From: Euryarchaeota archaeon UBA82
GTDB lineage: Archaea; Thermoplasmatota; Poseidoniia; Poseidoniales; Poseidoniaceae
Length of the DNA stretch: 5,204 nt
Assembly (NCBI GenBank): GCA_002496635.1
Contig: DAKQ01000094.1
Coordinates: 777 to 5,980, forward strand
Reading direction: 5' to 3'
Shown here: positions 1-4,917 of the stretch, piece after piece
Layout of the letters: every line of letters begins with the position of its first letter
How positions within the stretch are numbered: the stretch's first letter is position 1
Notes under the pieces: model-generated
What the model was told of the DNA's origin: nothing
What the model saw: only the letters and a program-made list of their open reading frames with translations
Databases searched by the model: none
Made by a program: the position numbers and the translations under genes

Positions 1-269
1 GGCAATGTCCAGCAAGCATGATACAAACATCCCGTTGAAACAATGCCCAAATCCAGAACCCGAACTCCTGAATCGACAAGTCCTTGAATGAGATTTGAAG
101 CATATCCGGGGCTTGATTTACGAATGTCTCTACCAACTGCAAATGATTCACATTCGAGGTATGCTGCGATTGCTCTACCAAGGCGATAAGCGAATTCATC
201 TGACAATTCTTCACCAGATAATCCACGAATATCGTAGGCTTTGAAACATGATTCAGGCCATTCATTCAT
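1..269 (-). CDS. Phosphomannomutase/phosphoglucomutase, N-terminal fragment (runs off window start)
   Basis: The 89 complete N-terminal codons visible here match the first domain of the alpha-D-phosphohexomutase superfamily (ManB/GlmM type). These enzymes move a phosphate between C6 and C1 of hexose sugars and so supply sugar nucleotides for surface polysaccharide and protein glycosylation. Visible hallmarks are FKAYDIRG at residues 9-16, GRAIA at 31-35, VGRDIRKSS at 45-53, the GL...SGVRVLDLG strand-helix-strand at 63-75, and VST at 77-79, where the family usually has a Pro next and this protein has Gly. The catalytic phosphoserine loop, expected near residue 100, lies outside the window, so activity and sugar preference cannot be judged. 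ATG at 269 is chosen because the motif spacing fits and AGGA lies 6 nt upstream (276-279). The gene sits 24 nt downstream of the membrane-protein ORF on the same strand, so the two may be cotranscribed. Confidence 0.88.
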   Translation of the reverse strand, partial: MNEWPESCFKAYDIRGLSGEELSDEFAYRLGRAIAAYLECESFAVGRDIRKSSPGYASNLIQGLVDSGVRVLDLGIVSTGCLYHACWTL

Positions 270-293
270 ACATTGTCCTGAAAGTGATTGTTT

Positions 294-1001
294 TCAAGCG
301 TTTTGAATGCATCCACTAGGAGTTTCTTCAGTGTACGCCTTTGATTTAATGCTGTATTCATAATTATTTTCAGCTACTTTTTCTTTCAGTAATAGCGAAC
401 AAGTGTTCACATCCACATCTTGTTCTATGCCATCGATGGAGACTGATTTCCACTCCCACCACATAGCGTTTTCATCTTCACTCAAGGTGTATGTTACTTC
501 TTGAACGATTATTCGCGAAGTGAAATAACCATTTTCGTCGAGATATTGAACAGTCGAAACAATCGTCAGGAGGTCGCCATTCGTCGTCCAACTTGAATCC
601 TGATAGATCTCATTGGTCATAGTACCGTCACCATTGAAATCGAAGAGTTGCCCGTCACCTTTGACCCAATCGCCTTCGAGAGGTCCAGCAGGAGAAGGAA
701 TCATGAGTACGAGAATAATTGAGGTGATGATGAGTACTGCGACTAGACCAGAGAAAAGAGTTTTTTTATTGATATTGACTTCTTTTATTCTATCTGCTAA
801 AGGATGTTCTCGAAGATATCGAACAAATTCTGGTGCCTTATTTTTCACCTCCTTAGGAGAGAAGTATGTGTCAACAAGATCGGATTTGGGTGAACTTTTT
901 TCTTCAGAAGATGCTGTCGCTTCGATCTTGTTTCCCTCTGAGATATCGATTTCGATTTCACCCAAAGCAATCACGCCAATGTATGGGCAATCTCTGGACA
1001 A
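294..1001 (-). CDS. Single-pass membrane protein with exported C-terminal domain; probably the 3' part of a frameshifted zinc-ribbon gene
   Basis: The 235-residue ORF has three parts. A hydrophilic N-terminal region covers residues 1-80 and includes a charged segment around 49-76. A strong TM helix lies at about 82-102, followed by a C-terminal domain of about 130 residues. That domain opens with LEGDWVKGDG (108-117) and FDFNGDGTM (120-128) and continues as alternating short strands. The GxW...FnxdGT pattern recalls small lipocalin-like/DUF5640-type beta domains, which is resemblance only. C201 and C231 could form a disulfide if this part is extracytoplasmic. The only start upstream is TTG at 999-1001, with no convincing ribosome binding site and a stop just before it; the first in-frame ATG is residue 100 and would destroy the TM helix. 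The N-terminal RDCPY (residues 3-7) reads as the continuation of the CKSCP zinc motif in the overlapping upstream ORF, so the real gene is probably one protein disrupted by a one-base shift. Function unknown. Confidence 0.72.
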   Translation of the reverse strand: MSRDCPYIGVIALGEIEIDISEGNKIEATASSEEKSSPKSDLVDTYFSPKEVKNKAPEFVRYLREHPLADRIKEVNINKKTLFSGLVAVLIITSIILVLMIPSPAGPLEGDWVKGDGQLFDFNGDGTMTNEIYQDSSWTTNGDLLTIVSTVQYLDENGYFTSRIIVQEVTYTLSEDENAMWWEWKSVSIDGIEQDVDVNTCSLLLKEKVAENNYEYSIKSKAYTEETPSGCIQNA

Positions 1002-1237
1002 CTTTTACATCGGCCCTTTGCCTTGTTTTTATTCTCATATCTCTTGCAGCATTTGGATTTTATTTTTATCTTCTTTTTTCCAGAGCAACCGTTCTCGCAA
1101 CCACCGCACGAACTTCTTTTTGCGAGCTCAAGGATTGTGAAATCAGAATTCATGAGTTCTTCAACTTTCCATCCACAGAATGGGCAAGCAATCCACCCTA
1201 CATTCATCGTATTATCGCATTGTTTACATCGACTCAT
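971..1237 (-). CDS. Cys-rich zinc-ribbon protein (88 aa); probably the 5' part of a frameshifted membrane-protein gene
   Basis: From the ATG at 1237 the product starts MSRCKQC. An N-terminal zinc ribbon is formed by CxxC (CKQC, residues 4-7) and CPFC (18-21) separated by 10 residues, a typical rubredoxin-like knuckle pair. A second Cys cluster follows: CGGC and a further Cys at about 44-51, CC at 63-64 in a Lys-rich stretch, and CKSC at 77-80. The last eight residues (PEIAHTLA) look unlike the rest and are probably out of frame. An upstream in-frame GTG at 1247-1249 would add four residues, but ATG is preferred because GGGGAG (1242-1247) sits just before it and because the zinc-ribbon motif normally lies at the extreme N-terminus. 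The gene is first in the leftward cluster and overlaps the next ORF by 31 bp. Zinc ribbons followed by a TM helix and an exported domain are a known prokaryotic layout; the specific role is not recognisable. Confidence 0.68.
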   Translation of the reverse strand: MSRCKQCDNTMNVGWIACPFCGWKVEELMNSDFTILELAKRSSCGGCENGCSGKKKIKIKSKCCKRYENKNKAKGRCKSCPEIAHTLA

Positions 1238-1241
1238 AAGG

Positions 1242-1247
1242 CTCCCC
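1242..1247 (-). promoter_or_regulatory. Ribosome binding site of the zinc-ribbon gene, within a possible hairpin
   Basis: On the minus strand GGGGAG precedes the ATG at 1237 by 4 nt and supports that start over the GTG at 1249. The four G residues (1244-1247) can pair with CCCC (1253-1256 on the minus strand) across a 5-nt loop, which could partly mask the site in the mRNA. The pairing is visible in the sequence; a regulatory role is inference. Confidence 0.45.
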
Positions 1248-1249
1248 AC

Positions 1250-1343
1250 TAAGGGGTCTAAATTAGGTGACCCTAAAAGTTTTAGTATGCCCTAAAATTG
1301 GGAGTTACTACTCAGAGAGTCAATTTGAGCGGAGAGGGTATAA
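1250..1343. promoter_or_regulatory. Divergent promoter/operator region with palindromic CTAA-type elements
   Basis: This is the only spacer from which the leftward zinc-ribbon cluster and the rightward surface-protein operon can both be transcribed. It contains the palindrome CTAAATTAG (1258-1266), the 13-bp perfect palindrome CTAAAAGTTTTAG (1273-1285) and the imperfect CCCTAAAATTGGG (1290-1302). Their centres are at 1262, 1279 and 1296, exactly 17 bp apart. GGGTC (1254-1258) and GACCC (1269-1273) frame the first element. CCCTAAAA also occurs as a direct repeat at 1271-1278 and 1290-1297. The AT-rich TTTTAGTAT (1280-1288) is a plausible archaeal TATA box for the rightward operon. No box can be assigned with certainty. 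Confidence 0.45.
1331..1338 (+). promoter_or_regulatory. Ribosome binding site deciding the TTG start at 1344
   Basis: GGAGAGGG lies 5 nt upstream of TTG at 1344-1346. It is the strongest Shine-Dalgarno-like match in the window and supports TTG as the true start: the signal peptide begins immediately, and no in-frame ATG exists before the hydrophobic core. Confidence 0.6.
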
Positions 1344-2972
1344 TTGTCGAAGTATTTCCTCCTACCAATCATCGTTATCACGTGCTTAGTGGCACCTTCT
1401 GCTCAATTCGGAAATACTTCCGTTTGGGATGACAGTGTTGATCCAAAAAACACTTCTGGAAGAGATTCCGACTACTGCGAGGATACATACGAGTATGACC
1501 AAGCAGGTTGTAATGCGGATTCTCAATGTGAATGGGACGATGATGATTATGAATGCGATGATTCTGATGATGATGATTCAGATAGTAGTGATGACAGTGA
1601 CAGCAGTGACAGCAGCGACAGCAGCGACAGCAGTAGCAGTGGTGGGTCGAACCAAAATGGCGGTTCTGGAGAACCCAATAATGGAGGCACTCAACCCGTC
1701 GACACGGATGGAGACGGAACCAATGATGATGCTGATGACGATGATGATAATGATGGGGTAAACGATCTCTATGACGCATTCCCTCTTGACTCCAGTGAGT
1801 ACCTCGATTCGGATGGTGATGGTATTGGCGATAATGCAGACCCTGATGATGATAATGACGGCGTCAACGATAACAATGATGCATTCCCTCTGGATTCTCG
1901 AGAGCAATCAAATTTTGATGGCGACAACATGGGGGATAATGCTGATCCTGATGATGATAATGACGGAGTAGATGATTACTACGATGCGTTTCCATTTGAT
2001 GTAGAGGAACAGTTTGATAACGATGGCGATGGCATTGGGGATAACTCCGATATCGATGATGATAATGATGGCGTCAACGACCTCTATGATGCATTTCCTT
2101 TCGATGCCTTAGAACAATACGACAACGATGGTGACGGCATTGGCGATAATGCAGATCTTGATGATGACAATGATGGGATCAATGACGACGAAGATTCAGA
2201 CACCGAAGAAGTAGAGATTGTATTGGACAATGACAACGATGGTACTCCAGATGATCAAGATCCAGATGATGACAATGATGGCGTTTCGGACGATGTAGAT
2301 TTATACCCATTTGATGCTTCAGAGAGTTCCAATTTTGACGGTGATGCTGTAGGTGATAACGCAGATAACGATGATGACAATGATGGATTTAACGATTCGA
2401 TTGACATCTTCCCGTTCAATGCTGCAGAATGGTCTGATAATGACGGAGACGGCATTGGCGATAATGCAGATTCTGATGATGACAATGATGGAATCCTTGA
2501 TTCTAACGACGCGTTCCCATTTGATTCAAGTTTCTCTCAAGATTTCGATAGAGATGGCTTAGACGATGAAATCGATTCTGATGATGATAATGATGGAGTC
2601 AACGATAATTTCGACCCATTCCCATTGAATTCAAGTGAATGGCTAGACACTGATATGGATGGTATTGGCGATAATGCAGATCCCGATGACGATAATGATG
2701 GCTTCATCGATATCTTAGATAAATTTCCAAAATATGCTGGATTTAACACCGATCAAATCCCAACTGCTTCGAACGATAAATCCTCAGACTCCGAATCTAT
2801 TTTTGTTGGAGGAACTGCAATCATTCTTCTTTTTGCCACGTCTTTGGCTCTTAGTGTAATCTTTGGAGTCAAGAAACTCATGGAAATCAAAGATTCTCAA
2901 CAAGAATCATTGGGAAAAACAGACCAACCGATGCAAGTCAACTCTGATTTAGAAGAGGATGTGATACAATGA
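1344..2972 (+). CDS. Secreted, C-terminally anchored Asp-rich thrombospondin type 3 repeat surface protein
   Basis: The 542-residue protein has a signal peptide (residues 1-20, hydrophobic core FLLPIIVITCLV, likely cleavage after APSA). A small four-Cys head follows (C45, C56, C62, C71), then a Ser/Asp linker (73-99), a Gly/Asn linker (100-119) and ten repeats of exactly 35 residues (120-469). The protein ends with a TM helix (about 486-509) and a 33-residue charged tail. Each repeat follows DxDGDGIGDNADPDDDNDG plus a variable DAFPLD-type end, the thrombospondin type 3 pattern whose Asp side chains bind Ca2+. Very acidic proteins of this kind are common on marine archaea and bacteria. The expected topology is outside the cell, held by the C-terminal helix; a structural, adhesive or Ca2+-binding role is inference. 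Repeat 5 lacks the DAFPLD end, and no enzymatic domain is visible. It is the first gene of a four-gene operon, and its TGA overlaps the flavodoxin ATG. Confidence 0.9.
   Translation: MSKYFLLPIIVITCLVAPSAQFGNTSVWDDSVDPKNTSGRDSDYCEDTYEYDQAGCNADSQCEWDDDDYECDDSDDDDSDSSDDSDSSDSSDSSDSSSSGGSNQNGGSGEPNNGGTQPVDTDGDGTNDDADDDDDNDGVNDLYDAFPLDSSEYLDSDGDGIGDNADPDDDNDGVNDNNDAFPLDSREQSNFDGDNMGDNADPDDDNDGVDDYYDAFPFDVEEQFDNDGDGIGDNSDIDDDNDGVNDLYDAFPFDALEQYDNDGDGIGDNADLDDDNDGINDDEDSDTEEVEIVLDNDNDGTPDDQDPDDDNDGVSDDVDLYPFDASESSNFDGDAVGDNADNDDDNDGFNDSIDIFPFNAAEWSDNDGDGIGDNADSDDDNDGILDSNDAFPFDSSFSQDFDRDGLDDEIDSDDDNDGVNDNFDPFPLNSSEWLDTDMDGIGDNADPDDDNDGFIDILDKFPKYAGFNTDQIPTASNDKSSDSESIFVGGTAIILLFATSLALSVIFGVKKLMEIKDSQQESLGKTDQPMQVNSDLEEDVIQ
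1599..1634 (+). repeat. 9-bp tandem repeat GACAGCAGY, four copies
   Basis: Four in-frame copies of GACAGCAGT/C encode the Asp-Ser-Ser linker at residues 86-97 of the surface protein. A GAT-rich run precedes them (about 1539-1577). Since the unit is a multiple of three, copy-number change would alter linker length without breaking the frame. Confidence 0.85.
1701..2750 (+). repeat. Ten tandem 105-bp units encoding thrombospondin type 3 repeats
   Basis: Units start at 1701, 1806, 1911, 2016, 2121, 2226, 2331, 2436, 2541 and 2646, each exactly 35 codons with no insertion or deletion. The 17-mer ATTGGCGATAATGCAGA is identical in units 2, 5, 8 and 10. Units 3 and 7 begin with Asn-Phe instead of Asp-x. 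Unit 5 ends in an acidic stretch without the usual DAFPLD. Confidence 0.9.
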
Positions 2973-3409
2973 ACGAAGAATTATTGATACTATACGGAAC
3001 TGAAACTGGAAATTCTGAACTCCTAGCAATGGATGCTCAAAGACTTGGTAAAGAAGCAGGCTTCGAATCGAGTATTTTTCCTATGGATGAAATAGATGCG
3101 AGCAAGATGCAGGAGCACAAGCATTGCCTCATCATTTGCAGTACGTGGGGAGATGGTGAGCAACCAGACAATGCTCAGGATTTGTATGATGAAGTTTCGG
3201 ATCTTGATGCTGCATCTTTATCGGGAATAAAATACGCTGTCCTCGCACTTGGAGATACAGCATTCGACTTATTTTGCGAAGCGGGTATTCAATGGGATGA
3301 TGTCATGGAATCAAAAGGGGCTTATCGTCTCCATGAACGTATAGATTGTGATACTGATTATGATGATTATTGTGAAGAATGGATAGAGGAATTCTTCCAA
3401 AAGATGTAA
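2969..3409 (+). CDS. Stand-alone flavodoxin domain protein (CysJ/MioC-like)
   Basis: The 146-residue protein is a single flavodoxin fold expected to bind FMN and carry one or two electrons in the cytoplasm. The FMN phosphate loop is GTETGNS at residues 10-16. The second FMN loop is STWGDGEQPDN at 58-68, close to the STxGDGEPPDN loop of sulfite reductase and cytochrome P450 reductase FMN domains. ALGDTAFDLFCEAG at 93-106 corresponds to the third loop (GLGDSSYxxFC). The length suits a complete short flavodoxin such as MioC; no FAD/NADPH-binding reductase domain is attached, so the electron donor must be encoded elsewhere. The C-terminus is strongly acidic (DCDTDYDDYCEEW at 126-138). Its ATG overlaps the TGA of the surface-protein gene (ATGA), which points to translational coupling; a weak AGAGG lies about 11 nt upstream. 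The redox partner is unknown; the downstream membrane proteins are candidates only by position. Confidence 0.88.
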   Translation: MNEELLILYGTETGNSELLAMDAQRLGKEAGFESSIFPMDEIDASKMQEHKHCLIICSTWGDGEQPDNAQDLYDEVSDLDAASLSGIKYAVLALGDTAFDLFCEAGIQWDDVMESKGAYRLHERIDCDTDYDDYCEEWIEEFFQKM

Positions 3410-3427
3410 TCAAAGGGATGATGTTCT

Positions 3428-3880
3428 ATGAGTACTGTACAAAAATTACTTGATTTAGATTTGAGAAAGATTCTGAATCCGAAAATTTGGCTTCTTGTAG
3501 TCCTCATTTCCCATACCTTGCTGGCAACACTCATTCCTCTCTTTAAGTCTGAATTTGATAGTATAGAATTCCAAGCAGCATCTTATGGCCTGCTTATTTC
3601 GGTGGTTCTTGCGAGTATCTATTTCATGACGGATGGAAAAGAACAAGCTCGATTGACTGCCTTAATAGCGGGAGCAACATTTCTGTGGATCATTATCTCA
3701 CTGATTTCAAATCCTTCAAACAATTTCGATTTAACTGCCAAAATGGAACCTCCCTTTTTGTATAAATTTTCATTCGATATTGAATTAGCCCCTCCAATCC
3801 TATTTTGGGCAGTTCTATCATTAAGTGGGTTTGTATATTGGAATGTTGAAGAAGAAAACCTTGAACAATCAGGGGAATGA
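3428..3880 (+). CDS. Unrecognised four-helix membrane protein
   Basis: I do not recognise this 150-residue protein. Four TM helices are visible at about residues 19-38, 48-67, 76-94 and 119-138. A short amphipathic N-terminus (LDLDLRKIL) precedes the first helix, a polar loop of about 24 residues with Pro and aromatic residues (95-118) lies between helices 3 and 4, and the tail is acidic (EEENLEQSGE). The first helix contains SHTLLATLIP, with a His (residue 29) inside the membrane; no haem- or metal-binding motif is clear. It begins 18 nt after the flavodoxin stop with a GGGATGAT Shine-Dalgarno-like stretch upstream, and 12 nt separate it from the DUF4149 gene, so all are probably on one mRNA. 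It could be a partner subunit of the DUF4149 protein, but that is inference from adjacency. Confidence 0.8.
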   Translation: MSTVQKLLDLDLRKILNPKIWLLVVLISHTLLATLIPLFKSEFDSIEFQAASYGLLISVVLASIYFMTDGKEQARLTALIAGATFLWIIISLISNPSNNFDLTAKMEPPFLYKFSFDIELAPPILFWAVLSLSGFVYWNVEEENLEQSGE

Positions 3881-3892
3881 TGAGGTTTTTGT

Positions 3893-4270
3893 ATGCATTT
3901 TTATCTACCAGGTTCAATCGCTGGAATTATCATATTTCAAGTAGCAATAATCGCTCCAGTTATGTTCAAAACATTAGACATTGAGACCTTCGGAAAAGTG
4001 ATTCGTAAGATTTGGCCTAAGTTTTTCATCCTTCTTTCCGTCCTCGGATTAGGATCTATCGCAGCATCCTATCTTGAGACAGATTCAATGTATTTGCTCT
4101 CGATTTCGATATTCACCTTTGTTGCCTGCTTGTTGTGTTATGCAATTATACCCGCTACAAATCGCGCATCAGATAATGGTGATAAGAAGCGATTCGATGT
4201 GTTGCATAAAATGAGTGTATATCTTACAGTAGCAGTTTTATTATCAAATATCGTGTATCTCTTTTTGTGA
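3893..4270 (+). CDS. DUF4149/TMEM205-like four-helix membrane protein
   Basis: This 125-residue protein has four TM helices at about residues 5-25, 42-60, 66-86 and 106-124. It carries the sequence signs of the DUF4149 (TMEM205-like) family: APVMFKTL at 21-28 after helix 1, IPATNRASD at 86-94 at the end of helix 3, and RFDVLHKMSVYL at 100-111 leading into helix 4. In that family the aPvlF and FxxLHxxS motifs are the conserved ones, with the His-Ser pair in the last loop. The biochemical role of the family is not established; TMEM205 has been linked to drug resistance in animals. TGAGGT lies about 7 nt before the ATG. It is the last gene of the operon, and its stop is 33 nt from the stop of a convergent gene. 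The family call rests on remembered motifs. Confidence 0.72.
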   Translation: MHFYLPGSIAGIIIFQVAIIAPVMFKTLDIETFGKVIRKIWPKFFILLSVLGLGSIAASYLETDSMYLLSISIFTFVACLLCYAIIPATNRASDNGDKKRFDVLHKMSVYLTVAVLLSNIVYLFL

Positions 4271-4282
4271 TGTACGCAGTCT

Positions 4283-4300
4283 CTCATCGAATTGATTGAG
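4283..4300. terminator. Possible hairpin between convergent genes
   Basis: CTCATC, a GAATT loop, then GAT-T-GAG can form a six-pair hairpin with one bulged T in the 33-bp gap between the convergent stops. The T-run at 4262-4266 precedes it instead of following it. The stem is weak, and archaeal termination relies mainly on U-tracts, so this is only a candidate. Confidence 0.2.
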
Positions 4301-4303
4301 GCT

Positions 4304-4486
4304 TCAGTCTACAGTGAAAAGACGGACTGTTGCAAGAATTGCAAGTACGATTATTGCATAGAGCAGTACATCAACATACCATGCAATTCCCAAGATAATC
4401 CCAACTGGTAGGGCGTAAAACTTCAGTAGAAATGGCCATGTAACCAAACCCTTTGGAGGCTTCTCCAAATACGGCGTACCTGGCAT
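4304..4486 (-). CDS. Small two-helix membrane protein downstream of ridA
   Basis: The 60-residue product has a polar, Pro- and Lys-containing N-terminus (PGTPYLEKPPKG) followed by two hydrophobic stretches, about residues 19-37 and 38-57, separated only by an Asp (D39). It could form a tight helical hairpin or one long bent segment. GAGGG lies 6 nt before the ATG at 4486, and the start is 9 nt after the RidA stop, so it is probably translated from the same mRNA. These features favour a real gene over a chance ORF. No family is recognised; the N-terminal KPP-rich segment probably faces the cytoplasm. No link to RidA chemistry can be inferred beyond the shared transcript. Confidence 0.7.
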   Translation of the reverse strand: MPGTPYLEKPPKGLVTWPFLLKFYALPVGIILGIAWYVDVLLYAIIVLAILATVRLFTVD

Positions 4487-4495
4487 ATTGTTCCC

Positions 4496-4900
4496 TCAAG
4501 ATTGCACGCCTTGAACGACAATTTCAACAAGAGCGCCTTTTGGTAATGCTCCTGCTTCAAATGCTGCTCGTGCAGGGCGTACTGTCATGTCTTCAACCCA
4601 TGCGCCGTAGACTTCGTTCATTGCAGCATAATCATCGATTGTATCGAGAAGAACTTGAGCAAAGCAAATGTCTTCTTTCTTGAATCCACCTGCCTCGAGC
4701 AATGCATCGATTTTAGCGAGTGCCCCTTTGGTTTGTGAAACGATATCATCGCCCTGATCTATCGAGATCTGTCCCGACAACCAGAACTGGTTTCCGGCTT
4801 TTACTCCTGGCGTATATGGTCCAAAGACCTTCATTCCATCCAATGTGATTGGTTCTTTCATGGCTCTGCTAATGTTTGGATGCTCATAGACATTAACCAT
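4496..4900 (-). CDS. ridA: RidA family enamine/imine deaminase (YjgF/YER057c/UK114)
   Basis: RidA proteins are cytoplasmic homotrimers that hydrolyse reactive 2-aminoacrylate-type enamines and imines released by PLP enzymes. The 134 residues show the family landmarks: GPYTPGV at 27-33 (usually GPYSQAV), WLSGQI at 40-45, MNEVYGAWV at 94-102, and PAR followed by the LPKGALVEI strand at 109-127. R111 and E126 correspond to the Arg and Glu that bind and activate substrate and water in E. coli RidA (R105, E120). The protein is a few residues longer at the N-terminus than usual. A later in-frame ATG at 4859-4861 would give 121 residues, so the start is not certain; neither start has a clear ribosome binding site, which may mean leaderless translation. 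The neighbours are a small membrane gene 9 nt downstream and a divergent gene only 17 bp upstream. Specific substrate unknown. Confidence 0.92.
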   Translation of the reverse strand: MVNVYEHPNISRAMKEPITLDGMKVFGPYTPGVKAGNQFWLSGQISIDQGDDIVSQTKGALAKIDALLEAGGFKKEDICFAQVLLDTIDDYAAMNEVYGAWVEDMTVRPARAAFEAGALPKGALVEIVVQGVQS

Positions 4901-4917
4901 GAGCGCTTGGCAAAGTT

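Noticed and set aside
985..1005. Programmed -1 ribosomal frameshift joining the two ORFs
   Set aside because: No X-XXY-YYZ slippery heptamer and no obvious downstream hairpin are visible at the crossover; a one-base deletion or sequencing error is simpler.
613..1295. Three plus-strand ORFs (613-1140, 866-1252, 1023-1295) opposite the leftward cluster
   Set aside because: They lie antisense to the zinc-ribbon and membrane-protein ORFs, have no ribosome binding site, and their products show no domain-like composition.
1339..1344. TATAAT resembling a bacterial -10 box
   Set aside because: It runs directly into the start codon and lies just after the ribosome binding site, leaving no room for a transcript carrying that site; it is spacer sequence.
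1378..2749. Several ORFs antisense or out of frame within the Asp-repeat gene, with Met/Ile- or His-rich products
   Set aside because: GAT/GAC-rich repeats read in other frames give low-complexity ATG/ATC/CAT codon runs without stops; they are by-products of the repeat, not genes.
1701..2750. CRISPR array suggested by regular spacing of repeats
   Set aside because: The 105-bp periodicity is in frame throughout an open reading frame and encodes thrombospondin type 3 units; there are no unique spacers of CRISPR size.
3455..3917. Minus-strand ORFs at 3455-3646 and 3693-3917
   Set aside because: Both are antisense to the four-helix membrane-protein gene and have no credible ribosome binding site or recognisable product.
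4453..4683. Plus-strand 76-codon ORF
   Set aside because: It lies antisense to ridA and the small membrane gene; RidA motifs are clear on the other strand.
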